Shown piece by piece: positions 50,884 to 63,670 of a stretch of 64,000 nt of DNA. Made by a program: the position numbers and the translations under genes. The DNA lies in the NCBI RefSeq assembly GCF_021018895.1, contig NC_079377.1:620001-684000 (forward strand). The letters are read 5' to 3'. Position 1 is the first letter of the stretch, and each line of letters begins with the position of its first letter. The DNA comes from Seriola aureovittata. Lineage: Eukaryota; Chordata; Actinopteri; Carangiformes; Carangidae. Below the pieces are notes generated by a model. That model worked only from the letters and a program-made list of their open reading frames with translations. It did not search any database and was not told where the DNA came from.

Positions 50884-52600
50884 CACACACACACACACAC
50901 ACACTCATACTCTTGGCTCTAAAGCTGCGGAAACGATGCTAAAATCTGTACAAATCTGTAATCTGTACAAAATTTAAATACTGTATTTACAGAAATAAAC
51001 ATACTTCATTGTTTGTCTCACACCTAGCTTCAAAATATTCAAGTGATAATCAGAAGCATAAACAAATAAAGGCAACAATTAAGCACATTTGATGGCTGTA
51101 CTCGTCAGATTGGACTCGCAGCACGTTCCACATTCTTGGAATGTGTGGATAATCTTAAAGGACCATACTGGCAGCTTTGCATGATTTGGCCCATTGATTA
51201 AAAAATAAGATACTTGAGATCATCAGGAGATATTCTCCAAGGCATGACATCAGGGTTTAGATTGCTTTCCTGTCCTCCAGGTATGGGTGGATTTAAAAAT
51301 TCTGTACCTTTATGGTACCAACCGCTATGCTTAAGCATGTGTCAATATTTACGTAGGTTATCTTATCAGTGTCAAGTATGAAGGCCCATTATCGCCTGTT
51401 CTGAATGGAGACTGTCTCTAAATCAGGTCTGTTCTATTGTCTGCAGTGTTCATTGCCATGAGGGCAACAAAAAAACAGAACAAGGGCATTTATCTGTTGA
51501 ACATGGATAATTTGTAGAAAAGCAGTGTCTTCAAATCCCAGGCCCATCTCTATCTCCAGCTGTTTAGGCAGCCATGATGGGGCTCAAACATCTGTATGTA
51601 ACTGATTACTAATTATCAGGTACCTTAATACTCAATTTCATTTGTATTAAGAACACAGAGAGGTGTCACTCAAATCTACAGTGGACTTAAGCATCTGGCT
51701 CATAGTTTTACAGTCTGGTTCAGCCTCACTGTCCTCGTCAGCCTGCAGCCTCTGGTGAACCACTGTACACCTCCTGTCCAGGTGTAGGTGGGGACCACTT
51801 GGTAAAGGGCTGGTGGAGACCAAGAGTGAATCAAGAGGAAGATTCAAGACAACTTCAAATGAATACTGATTTTAACCATATCAAGGTGATAATATGTCAG
51901 TGTTGTTTACTACTTGTTTCACAGAGTACTAGGTTGCGATACCATAAGTTGTTCCCTGAAGAGGATCACTATTACTAAAGGCTTTGTGGAACCTGTGGAT
52001 CAATCCTAAATAAACTGGCAGTGTGTTTTAATGTATTAACACTTTACACTGATTAAAGGGCTCAATCATGCAAAACCACTGGAATGGCCCTTAGAACTGT
52101 GGTGAGGTGGAGCTGAGCTTCCATCAGAACTGATGGCATGTTATTATTATGACCTTTATAGACTTTTGTCACACAACATGTATTATGGTGCACATTTACA
52201 ATGTGGAGCAACCACAAGCATCATGATTGAAATACAATGATCTGCTGCAACATTAAAACAAACTGAAGCATGTAGAGATGTACTCTCAATGTGTATCCAC
52301 TGTGGTTATGTAGGAACAATTTACTGTACGACTGGAGTGCACAGAGAAGGTTTGAAAAGCTGGCCTGTAATACATTATGGCTTGGAAGTGATCAAGCTCT
52401 TAAACCTGACTCAACAAAGCTACAGCCTCAGCGGGGGTGTCTGGGTTGGTTATGAGAGAGTGAACACTACGGAGCTTGTCAGTAAATAAACTACTGGGAT
52501 GAGGTGAAGTGATGATCCTAACACACACCTTTTCTTTCCCTGGTCTTTCCATTTTGATTCCCTCCAACCTTTCTGTTACATTAGCTCTCTCATGGCCTAC
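48245..52600 (-). other. hspa12a: Probable long 3' UTR of hspa12a
   Basis: The region downstream of the hspa12a stop has no coding frame of note. On the - strand AATAAA occurs at 48266-48261, followed by GT-rich sequence suited to cleavage at about 48245; other AATAAA copies lie near 50370 and 49691. It includes a (CAT)n tract (49050-49071) and a C30/(CA)n tract (50852-50904; G-rich in the transcript sense). The extent is inferred and an internal site may be used instead. Confidence 0.4.
50852..50904. repeat. C30 homopolymer joined to (CA)n
   Basis: About 30 consecutive C followed by an AC tract. On the hspa12a (-) strand this reads GT repeat then G30. Confidence 0.95.
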
Positions 52601-55600
52601 TTAATGGCTCAGGAAGTCAATGCTAGCTTTGACGGTGCGTCCAGTGGACACATCCACCGCCATGGCTCGAATCTCTGTGTCACCAAACTGCATGAGTGTC
52701 TGGATCTCGCGACGTGGAGCTGTGCTTTCTGTTCCGCTCACATCCAGACGAAGTGTCCCACACTTCCTGACACCAGACTCACTGATGAACCCCACGCTCT
52801 CTTTCTCGGAACAGTAGACGTGGATGACAATAACCTGCTGGGACGGCTTGGCCGGCGTGTAGCTCCGTTTTACCATCTCACCCAGCGCCACAGACTGGTC
52901 GGCAGTGATGAAGGTGTCGAAAACGTCAGTGCACCATCGAGTGCCGTCCTTCACCAGCAGCTTCTCCGGCGGGTGTTTGCCCTCCACGAAGCGATTGAGC
53001 ACGCCTACGCCATATGTGAGGGGTGAGCGGCGGACTTTGATGACACTGGGGTCCAGGCCGAACAGCACGGCGCCTTTAAGGATGGTGAGGCCAACATCAT
53101 GGGGGATGATGATGCGGCTGCGGCCCTGCAGCATATTCTGGACAGCGTGCTGCAGCAGGGGCGACTCAGCAAAACCTCCCACCAAGAACAGGAACTTAAT
53201 GTCGCTCACCTCCGGCTTGTCAAAGAGCTCAGCTGGAGGAGAAAACAGAATCTCAGTGAATAAAACCAGTGACTGTAACTGTGTCACAGGAAGGGGAACA
53301 TACACTGAGGATGAATTATCTACTTAGTGATGTGTTTAAGTTTCTATTGTTGTTCAGAGAAATTTTTACTTTTATTACTGTGAGTACCCACAGCCACTTG
53401 TCACAGTGGTGGAATTGTATCTTCCTAAAACCAGGTACATTGTATGGTACACAGTGTATGATGTGTAGTTTGCATTAGTTACTATCACAAGTTAAGTCTG
53501 CAGTTTTACCATTAGACATTTTGTTCACATCACTCTGCAGCTACACAAAGCTGAGAGATGTGTGTGAGTGTGTGTGTGTGCGTGTGTGTGTGTGTGTGTG
53601 TGGAGGTGCTGCAGTTATCAGTGTAGCTTACTGAGGTGTTGGATGATGTGATCTATGGTGGGCTTGAAGAGGGAGTTCATAGCATCTGGATTCATCCTCA
53701 GCATGCCCTGAGATGACCATTTAACAAAATCCACACTGGAGAGGAGAGAGGATCAGTTAGAGGTGATATGATCAAACTGACATCGCGACAGTAATGAGAA
53801 CAAATACCCTGAGCCCGGTTCTGTTGAGGTTTGTTCACCTTAAGAGGGAGTTTTTCCTCCCCTCTGTCACCAAGTGCTTGCTCTTTGTGAGAACTGTTGG
53901 GTTTCTCTCTATAATAAAGTAAGGTATTAACCTGTAAACCTGTAAAGTGCCATGATATAATGCATATTATGATTTGGCACTGTACAAATAAAATGAATTG
54001 AACTGAACTGAAGATAGTCTTCTTATTTAATGTGCTGATGATGGCACAGCTGAAAGACATTTGTTCATCAGCCCACATTAAACTATTCCTCTGTGAGTGC
54101 CACCATTCTGTTTGAAGTAGTTGGAGTTGTGCAGGCTGCTGTTGTCTACTATATCAACATTAATGAGAACAAATTTCAAATATATGATACAATATCCAAG
54201 GCTTTGCCAAATTTCATGTAAAACAAAAACAGACATTGAGTGAAATGAACTGTTCGTGTGTTTCTACACTTGCATCAAACTCAACCCTTCACACATCAGT
54301 TACAAATGACTCACAATCTTTTACGTTAGTTTGTAAAATGATAACACAATATTCAGTGACCATGATACTGTTCCAGTGAAAAATATGAAAATTTAAAAAT
54401 ATTAGCAACTTATAGCTCTACAATTCAAGTTTCCCGCTTGGGATAATAAAATGAATCTGAATCATGCTTGAAACATTCTATTGGAATATTTTCTCATCAG
54501 CCACTGAACTGTTTGTCCCAGCTTGAATTGCAGAGGCAGTGAGCAGAGGCAGCCCAGGCTCTGGGTGGACAAGGTCATTAATCTTTTCCTGCTCTGTCTC
54601 AGTCCTGTCTTTGGAGGCCAACAAACACACCTCTCTCTGTCTGACGCTCTCTGCTAAATCATCCATAGAATCCATAGTCTCCATCTGTGGCCCCACCCAA
54701 GGCTCTCCAACACATGGAGACAGACTGAGTACTTCAGTCAGGCGTCAGAGCCACTGAGGCTCCAGTGTCAGCCATATAAATGTATTTAATGTCACTCACA
54801 GTGGGATTATGAACATCCGCACAGACAATGAGACAGGGCCATTAAAATCTAGACTGCATGCTGGTCCGAGACCTCAGTCCTTTTACTACCCTAATGGCTG
54901 AAAGTGAAAAGTGATGTCATCATTAATGTCTACTCTGTCTGTCACTGGAATCTAATGTTGTGTTTCATAGTTAGTGGTTCTGCTCTTCCCTCAGTTAAAG
55001 GTTCACCTTGTGAGCTATATGCTAAAATCAAGCTCACGTCATACAATGTGAAAGATGCATGGATGTAGAAATAAACTGTATATGTGTTATATGTCTGGTC
55101 TGAGGTGGATTATAGGATCCATGTCTCTCCAGTGGAAGAGCGCACCAACCTCATTCACTATATGAGATCCAGTAAAAATTGTTAGATCCCTGTGGAGGAA
55201 ACGTTTTCATCAGGAAACAGTTCAATTCATGAAGAACAAGGTTGTATTGAAAAAAAAAGCTGTAATATGTCACATTACAATAATATGGAACCAGCTGGAG
55301 ACTGTTGTGCACTGCAGCTACTGAGCTTAGATGGAGAAATATATTTGATTCAAAGTTTCTATTTATTCACCTCTGTGAGATTAAGAATTAAAAACTAGTG
55401 AGTTATATGAGTATAAAAGTACTAACAGTTCAACATGTTGGTAAACACGCTCAGTCTGTTAGTCTCATGTATGTGTGTTCAGTATGATGCTGGAGTCAGG
55501 ACATGATTAACTTACTATAGTGAGTCATAGTGCCAATGCAGATGACTGTGCTACACACTGAACAAACAACACACAGAATGTTAATTAACGATCTTTAGAT

Positions 55601-58600
55601 ATGTTGAATGGTGTATTTTTGGACTTGGACAGACTGGACAGCTGTTTCCCCTTACTTCCAGTCTTTATGCTAAGCTAGGCTAACCAGGTCTGGACCCCAC
55701 TTCTACTTCATGCACAGATGTGATACAGATTTACATTTTCTCATCTCACTCTCAGAAAAAAGGTTTTGTTTCCTAAACACCTATATCCATACTGATCATC
55801 TATGAGTGAGATCGGCAGATCCATGGCTGATACCGATCAATTTCAGCAGACATTGCAGCGCATCAAACTGTGACGCATATGCGACTATTTTTTGTGAGTT
55901 AAAATGACACACGGTCGTGTCATGATCATTATTCATTAGGCTGTTTTGGTAGTGCAGTCGGTCAGACCACCTGACCTTTCATCAGAATGTAGGTGCAGAC
56001 AGGGATAGACAGGTACACCGAACTAACTCAGTACCCGTGGCTGCAGTATGATAGCCATGTTGTGTGCATAGTGTAAGCAATGTGGTATCGTTCATTTCAA
56101 ACAACTCTAAACTTGTTATCAAGTCAACGCAGCTTAAGTTTAAACTCCTGCAATTTAAGCACAAAACCTGCCAGGACTGAGCCCCTCCCCTCTTCTTTTC
56201 AGGAGGAGAACGAAATGGTCATCTGATTAAACTACGACAGAGCCAGGGGTTAATTTAGGCTGGGGCCTGGCAGAGCTGAGCTTCATCCTCTTCAATATCA
56301 TATTGTTATATCAAACTGGTATTTTTTAAATCTTCCAGTAAACCTAATTGCATGTGAGTAGCATACACAGTCTCTAACAGCATGAATAGCTCAATTAGAC
56401 ACTCGGGAAAATCATATTACTCTGTGGTAAGTTTAAGGTTGTTGCATGATAAGACGCTGGCGACAGGAATAGACAAGACATAGAAACAGAGTTCTTCGGA
56501 TCATCAGGACGAAGAAATATCCATAAATCTGTTATTCTCATTTATTCGCTGTGCACACGCAGGCAGGTGTGTGGGTGAGTAACTATGGTTACTGCCACGC
56601 TCTGTGTCTCTGTTGCTCTGAAACTTTGTCATGATTCAGTAACAGGTTTGTAGGTAGTATGCCTTTACAAAAATCATGAATGTTATTGTACCTCATTACC
56701 AAAGTCGAGTGATATAATTTTACATTTTTGTTAAACATAATTAAAGAAGAGGAAGCCTCAGAGCCTCCTTCATGAAGAAATAGGCAGTGAACAAGGTGGG
56801 GCGGGTGACTACACTACACAGCACACTGTGCCTCTGTCAGCCACAGACACCGGAGTATTAACCTCAGGTGATCGGTTTGAAGGTGACTAGGAGCATTAAT
56901 CCATATCTACCGGTCAGGTATTTTTAATGAAATTTGGCCGATCATGATTAATCTGGGCATCCCTAGTTCAGGGTGTGGTCCCTGGTTCAGGGTGTGGTCC
57001 CTGGTTCAGGGTGTGGTCCCTGCTTCAGGGTGTAGTCCCTGGTTCAGGGTGTGCTCCCTGGTTTTCTGAATGTACTCACTTGCTCTTGCGCAGGGCGTGT
57101 TCCACACTGTGGCCCCTGAACTTCTTGTAGTAGTCGATGAAGGAGAACGGCAGGTTGATGTTGAGGGGGTTGGTTCTATCTGGAGCTGCTGCTCTTTTCC
57201 GAGACTCAAATGCTATCATCAGATCCACCCAGGCGGCCGGCCTCTTGATCTTAAATTGGTCGATGAAATCCTGGCCAAAGATCTTACACAGCAGCTTCTC
57301 AAACTCATAGTCAATCCCGATAGAGCCATAGGGGCCACCTGGGTAAAAAAGGTACTGTGACTTAGACGATGAGTGGACAGCAGGATGAAAAAATATCATG
57401 TTTTGCCTATTTATACCTGAGGCTTTGTAGAGCTCCTTCAGATGTCCCTCTGGAAGCCGGATCTGGTGAACAGTCAGGTCTACTGTTCCTCCACCACAGT
57501 CAACCACCACATAACGGTCACCTGCACAGAGAACACACAGAGATGGAGCAGTGTGTGTGCAGTGAGTTATCTAACAGCTTCCTTCCTGACAGGACTCACT
57601 GCTCTGACCTGCATCCACTCTTATCTACCACAGCCCTGTTGTTTTACACTCCCACAGGAGGTCGGACGTGACTCTTCAGTGTACTGAACCACACAGAGAG
57701 ATCAGCTGTCTGTGGCTGGAGAGTCAGAAGCTCATTGGTGTGATGACAGAGGAAAACTGGATGAGGTAAATGGTTGGATTCAGGGCAAAGACGGGCTTGT
57801 GGACAGATGATTCACACACTGAAACACATTCAAGATGACATCTGAAGACTTTCTACACAAATATAAAACAGTAATTTCTTCCTTTCTGGGGAAAATGAGA
57901 TGAGCACTGGACCTATGATTTACAGAGCAGTTACTTTCAACTGGACTCCAAGACTGATTGGGCTCCAGCCATTACACATAATTCATACACATGATCCAAC
58001 AGGTTACAAACCAAGTGGTTGAGACATCCTGGTTATTTGTACAATTCACTGGATGCTAATTTGAGGTCAAACTGAAAGTAAGAACAGCTGAAGTGTTACC
58101 TGTAATTCCTCACTGCACAGGAAAACTGTGTGTGCACCACTACAGTGAGTCAGGACATCAGTGTGTAAACTGTTCACCTTCATTTTCTGACTGAGCAGTT
58201 GGTCACCTGCCTGTTGCTACCTGACCCAGGTCCTACCAATTAGTGAAGTCAGTCATGTCATCAAAGCTGACAGAGGCAGTGACAAACCCAAACAAAACCC
58301 ACATTGTTATAATATTTTTCCTCAAGGACCTTAGAAGTAAACCCCAGAGCAGGAGGTAAAACAGACACATGCAGGCATCTGTACATTGAATTAAGTGGAA
58401 CTACTTTTGGTCACACAGTGAGATAAAATATGAAAAAATAAAAGATTATATGAAAATATACACATTATTTCTGTAAATGTTAGATTTTCTATTATCTCTG
58501 GGTTACAACATGCTCTGTGTTCTAATATCTAAAGATTTGCAGCACAGGAAAAGCAAGAGCAGTTACCCTCTGAAGAGGACAAGGAAATCATTAGAGATGA

Positions 58601-58705
58601 GTAAAAGAAGATAAAGACTCTACCTTCTTCCAGCTCCGACCAAAGCTCCCCTATGACATTTTCCACCAAAAAGGTGCGGCTCTGCCGGTTGCGCCGAACA
58701 TGCTC
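52601..58705 (-). CDS. hspa12a: hspa12a, heat shock protein 70 family member 12A (3' part, five exons)
   Basis: Atypical Hsp70-family ATPase-domain protein. Exons on the - strand: 58705-58624, 57521-57417, 57338-57080, 53735-53632, 53232-52601; stop TAA at 52603-52601. All are GT-AG with matching phases (0/1, 1/1, 1/2, 2/1, 1/stop), giving 393 residues. This corresponds to about the last 58 percent of the roughly 675-residue family. Visible motifs: [17 protein letters not shown] at the start; the phosphate-binding [58 protein letters not shown]; the adenosine-site motif [15 protein letters not shown]; and a conserved tail with [14 protein letters not shown]. The A-type tail and the lipase neighbour favour hspa12a over hspa12b. 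The acceptor before 58705 (CCAAG) has a weak pyrimidine tract. The upstream exon (expected to end in Lys before EHVRRN) is not found to 64000, so that intron exceeds 5 kb. Convergent with the lipase gene. Confidence 0.93.
53568..53602. repeat. (GT)n microsatellite in an hspa12a intron
   Basis: Imperfect GT tract about 30 bp from the 3' end of the exon at 53632. Confidence 0.9.
53812..54015 (+). repeat. Dispersed teleost retroposon 3'-tail repeat
   Basis: Contains GAGCCCGGTTCTGTTGAGGT, GGGAGTTTTTCCTCCC, CACCAAGTGCTTGCTC and TTTGGCACTGTACAAATAAA, and ends in GAATTGAACTGAACTGAA units. This is a very abundant fish repeat (retroelement tail), lying antisense in an hspa12a intron. Confidence 0.8.
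54016..56963. other. hspa12a intron sequence, no gene recognised
   Basis: Intron between exons 53735 and 57080. A short piece at 54422-54465 resembles a LINE tail. A 72-codon - strand open frame (54696-54478) has a charged, protein-like composition but no recognised domain or splice support. Confidence 0.5.
56964..57062. repeat. 19-bp minisatellite next to an hspa12a splice donor
   Basis: Five tandem units of GGTTCAGGGTGTGGTCCCT with few changes. The array ends about 17 bp from the - strand donor (GTGAGT, 57079-57074) of the exon ending at 57080. Confidence 0.9.
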
Positions 58706-60435
58706 CTTGGCTGGTTGTTAACAGAGAAAGAATGTTCTTGTGAGTGTGATGAAGGCGTGAAGCTCTGCTGTGTGAAGCTGTGTGCCATATGTACAGTGGT
58801 GTGCGAGGCAAGCAGCAGGCTGAGATGTATCACCACACTGAGAGCTAGTCTGATTCTGATCACAGTCAAGAAAAGCTACATTTAAATAATAAACATAATT
58901 TGTCCATCAACACATACACATATTCTGCAGAGTATTTACCACTATAAAAAGGCCTTGAGGAGAATATGTCACAGTGCAGTATATAACTGCAATAATCTTT
59001 CAAATGTGGATACAAGCATCCTAATTGGTATGTTTATCCCCCTGGGATCATTCAATTGAAAAATCCCATTAGCCACTTGAAATGTTCTAAATTTCAAGAT
59101 ATTCGTCATTTCTGTCATAGGAAACATACAGTATACTTTACCACAGAATTTTACAGGACAGATTTCAATGATTATGTAATGTAATCTTATGTTTTAGACT
59201 ATGAGGATGTCAAATGATCTCTTACATTTCCTCAGAGCTTTATTTGTGAAATATCTAATATTTAATGTGAAAAACTCTGCATAAAACACAATCTATTTGC
59301 AAACCATTTATTATGAGTGATGAACCAAAAGTTCTGTAAGAGTTGACAGTCTGCTTGTTTACTTGTCTTAATATTAGCTCGCTAGGCTAACTCGCTAGCG
59401 CTAGGCTAGTGAGTAAGCTTTTTTGTGAGTAAGAGTTTTGCTGAAAACTTATACTATATTCATTTCATTTTTTACAGTGTACTAAGTTTCTCCTTCTATA
59501 TTGTTAAAATGTTTGATCTGAAACCTGGATTATATCATATGAAAAAATAGTGGATGTACTTATTCCTTGCCAGAAATGTCAGCCATCTTGAATTTTCATT
59601 TATTATTCATTCATTCATATTATATTTAAATTATCAAAAGAGTAATACCCAAGGGAGATTTATTCCAGGTTTAGCATTTGTATCCACATTTGGAAGATTT
59701 TTAAAAAAGCTACCAACACCCTGGCAGGTTCAAGAATATCATTGTGTTTTATCAAACTTTTATTTAACCTTGTAAGACTCACTGAAATAAAACATCTGAC
59801 TTTCTTAAGAGGCAGCATAACAAGAACCAAATCAAACACATTCAGTTAAAGATAAACAAATAACTACCCTGACTATAAGTGAAAGTCCAGACCAACTCAT
59901 CCAACATCAACACAGGAGATTCATAATTCTTCATTTGCAGAAGAGTTAGTTAGTTTTCATCTTAAATGACACAAGAATAAACAAACAATCTATTTAACAG
60001 GTGAATATTTTCTGTTTTAATAAAAAGAAAAGTCTTAAACGTAAAATGTACCTCTATTTAACCTGTAGGATCGTAAGGTCATGAGACCCGAAGTTGACTG
60101 GATGATAACAGGAAGACCTGTCAGAGGGACATTTCCTCTGACACAAAGGAAACAATAAAGACGGAAATAAAACTCTCCAACTCGCATGCGGAGGGCATGA
60201 GAGAGGTCTCCAGTTAAGTTGACACCACACTGATCATCCAACAACATCACTTAAACTATCACCTCAAGAGATGAGTCTTAGTGGAGACGTTTTCTTCCAA
60301 CATGTTGGGTTGAATCTGTTTTTGTAATATTGTAATAAAAACCTCAAACCACTGCAAATCTATCACAATGAAATGAATTAGAGTAACTAGAATCCAGTCC
60401 AGCTGCACTTCATCAGTGTGTACATTCTCGACATG
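58706..60435. other. hspa12a intron sequence, nothing recognised
   Basis: AT-rich sequence. A palindromic stretch of CGCTAGCG / GCTAGG words lies at about 59382-59412. No exon on either strand. Confidence 0.45.
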
Positions 60436-60560
60436 TTTTGTGCAGTCACAGTGACCTTTGACCTTTGACCACCGAATTCTCATCAGTTCATCCTTGAGTT
60501 CAAGTGAACGTTTATACCAAATTCCCTGAAACCTGATCTCTGTCTTTTCATCAGTGAACA
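60436..60560 (+). repeat. Second copy of the TGACCTTTGACC repeat
   Basis: TGACCTTTGACCTTTGACC (60452-60470) holds three half-sites at DR1 spacing and is followed by ACCACCGAATTCTCATCAGT. It aligns by eye with about 22134-22220. Confidence 0.65.
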
Positions 60561-61085
60561 CAGCAGAAAGATGCTGTAGATTTTACCCCAGCTCTGCTGT
60601 GTAGAAAGTGTTAGATCAGATGAACATATTGATGAAGTACAGTGAAGCTGCTGAGTGAGATACTGTGGACAACAGAAAACAAAACAACAGTTACACATCC
60701 ACACTAAACCAACAGCAGATGAATCCAAGCAAAAAGATGTGAAGATGTTCGGTATAGAAGTGACGCCCTAAGCCCTGAGCCTTTGGTCTGATGATCTCAG
60801 AGACGAGGAGAAAATGTGGCGGTGCAGGAGGTCAGAGACGAAACAGACAGTAAAACCTACATGTCCGTTCTCTGACATGACTGGAACCAGTGGAGAGACA
60901 GTAGAGGGGAAAACACTCTGTATTAGCTCAGGGGCGCAGGAACTATGTTAGGAACCATAATAGATATTATATATTTATATATATAAAGTGTATATTTCAT
61001 TTTTATAAATTGTCTATCTTGTTTTTATTTGCATACATGCACATGCATACACACAAACATACACATGTGCGTACTCATAAACACA

Positions 61086-63670
61086 AATAAAAAAGGAACA
61101 ATTCAACAATCGCAAAGAATACATCTCACAGGGCACCAGAAAAAGGTCAGTCTAAATAAATGCATTTTTAATTGAGACTTAAAAGAAGAAACAGCTTTGC
61201 ATTGGCATAGACTCTGGGAGTGAGCATTCCAAAGGTTAGGGCCAGCTATACTAAAGGCCCTGTTGCCCATGGTGCACAGTCTGGAGGGGGGAGTGTGGAC
61301 TAATTGGGCATCAGAGGAACGTAGGGACCTTGAGGGTTTGTAGGGGTGGAGAAGATTGGTTAGGTATTGACGTGCCGGATCATGGAGAAACTTATAGACA
61401 AGTAGGAGTTTTTTTAAGTGAATGCGGTATTTAACTGGGAGCCAGTGTAGTTGCTGAAGTGTGGAGGTGATGTGCTCCCAGGACCGTGTGTGACTGAGTA
61501 TTCTTGCAGCTGAATTATGAACAATCTGGAGTCTATTTAAAGCCTGTGAGGGTACACTGAGGAGAAGAGCGTTACAGTAGTTGAGTCAGGTTGTAATGAA
61601 AGCATGGATGGGGGTCTCTGCTACAGAATTGTAAAGAGAAGGGCGTAATTTGGAAAAGTTCTTGAGATGGAAAAAGGCTGTTTTGGTGATATTTTTAATA
61701 TGTGGTTCAAAAAAGAGGGTGGAATCCAGAGGTAAACCAAGATTTATGACTTCAGCTACGGATGATGTAATGGACCTAGGGATGTTGAGATTTAACTTGG
61801 GAACTTTGCAAAGTGTGGCTGGTGAAGCATTGAGGATGGCTTCAGATTTATCTTGGTTGAGTTTGAGATAACTGCAGGTCATCCGATCACTGATATCATT
61901 TAAGCAGTCTGTCAGGTTAGATGGCGGCAAAGTGTCTGGGGTCTTGGTGTGGATGTAGATTTGTGTGTCGTCAGCATAGCAGTGTGGAAATTGAGGCCGT
62001 GTCGACAAATTATGTGTCCAAGAAGTAAAAGTAGAGGCCATAGAACTGAGCTCTGGGGAACACCATGGGAAAGGGGGGATGTGGGAGACCTGAGGTTGCT
62101 GATGGACACATTGTTTTCTTGCTGTGAGGTAGGGCCTGAACCAGGATAATGGGTGCCGGTGACACCAAGTAAATGTTCTAATCGATCCAGAAGAAGTTTG
62201 TGGCTGACTGTATCAAAAGCGGCAGACAGATCTAACAGAATGAGTATGTTGAGATAACCAGAATCCAAAGCTATGAGTAGGTCATTTGTCACTTTGGTGA
62301 GGACAGTTCCTGTACTATGTTTTGTCCTAAACCCAGATTGGAACTCTTCCCACAGGTTGTTGTCAGACATATGAGCCAGGGGCTGGCTGGCCAGAGTGCG
62401 CTCAAGGAGTTTTTCTAGCAATGGGAGGTTGGAGATGGGTCTGTAGTTGTTGAGGTCATCCAGGTCAGTTCCAGGTTTTTTTTTTAGGACTGCAGGTGAT
62501 TTTTAGACATGGAGGAACAAAGCCAGACAGAAGAGATGTATTAATGATTTGTGTCAGCAGGGGGCAGAGGACAGGCAGGTATGATTTTATCAGAGGAGTG
62601 GGCATGGGGTCAAGAAGGCACGTGGTAGAAAAGGTTGGTTACATATTGCTCATCAACAGGGGAGAAAACCGAAAAACAGCTGACAGGGAGGGAGGGAGGG
62701 GGATGACAACACTTGATTTCATGGACATACTATGTAGCTGCTGATAGATGGAAATGATTTTGTTCTGGAAAAAGTCCATGAAATCACAGCAGTTTTGTAG
62801 AGGTGGCTAGAGGAAATTGTTTTGCTGATTGAAGTAGCTTGTTGACAGTGAGAAAATGAGCTCTGGGGTTGCCTTGTCCTTTTGAAATAATGGTTGACTA
62901 GTAAGTGTTTTTTGCCTTGCTTAGTGCCTCCTTATAATCTCTGACATGCTCTGTGTATGCTAGTGTATGTACATTTAAACCAATTTTCTTGCTGAGACGC
63001 TCTAGTTGGCAACCAGCTACCTTCAATTTTTGCAGCTCTGGTGTAAACCATGGGGCAGTATGATGGGAGGATACAGTGCGTGATTTTAGAGGAGCAAGAT
63101 GACTTAAGGTATCTGAGAGGAGTTTGTGTAATTTTGGATGAGCTCAGCCTCTAACATGTCCATAAGAACAGGTGTGCTAATGCGTGTGATGTTCCTGTAA
63201 TAGTGTGAGAGGAATGAAGTCGATGTGAGGGGACAGGGATACCAACATTGAAAAGGACAGCCATCCCAGAGGAACGACAAGGTCCAGTGTATGACTTTTA
63301 GTATGTGCGGGGAAGTTGACGTGTAAGAAAAATTCGAGGGAATGAAGTAGGATTATGAATTCTGCAGCAAATGAGAATTCTTTAGAGTCCTAGGTGAATG
63401 TTCAGGTCACCAACTAACAAAATGGAATGATACATAGAACAGACAGATGTGAGTAGCTCAGACAGTTCACTAATGAACACAGAGGATGTTCTGGGAGGAT
63501 GGTAAACAAGCAAGAGTAACAGAGGCTGCAAGCCAGTATAGGGCAAGACATTCAAATGACGTAGTCTGCTGTACAGGCACAGTTGAAACCTTGTGTTGAG
63601 CGGTAGAGCACTGCAAGACACCACCTCGCCCAGATGTGCATGGTTTGTCGACGTACACAAACTCATGGGA
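61086..63670 (-). mobile_element. L2-like LINE, degraded, in an hspa12a intron (same strand as the gene)
   Basis: On the - strand, from 63666: endonuclease end (VYHPPRTSSVFISELSELL, LLVGDLNIHL). Next, about 63050-63000, a PWFTPELQKLK-type linker. Then RT at 62421-61600, with FQSGFRTKHSTGTVLTKVTN, LLDLSAAFDTVSH, a degraded GVPQ-S block and the catalytic CYADDTQIYI in another frame. The C-terminal part reaches about 61140 (LHWLPVKYRI-type segment, then a region ending LKMHLFR). Frameshifts and stops make it inactive. It is a different L2-like subfamily from the copy at 32335-40257. Confidence 0.8.

Noticed and set aside
52592..53327. + strand open frames of 140-144 codons opposite hspa12a
   Set aside because: They are shadows of the hspa12a last exon on the - strand, which carries the conserved motifs and splice phases.
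59380..59415. CGCTAGCG palindromic cluster as a regulatory hairpin
   Set aside because: Short imperfect inverted words within AT-rich intron; no further support from context.
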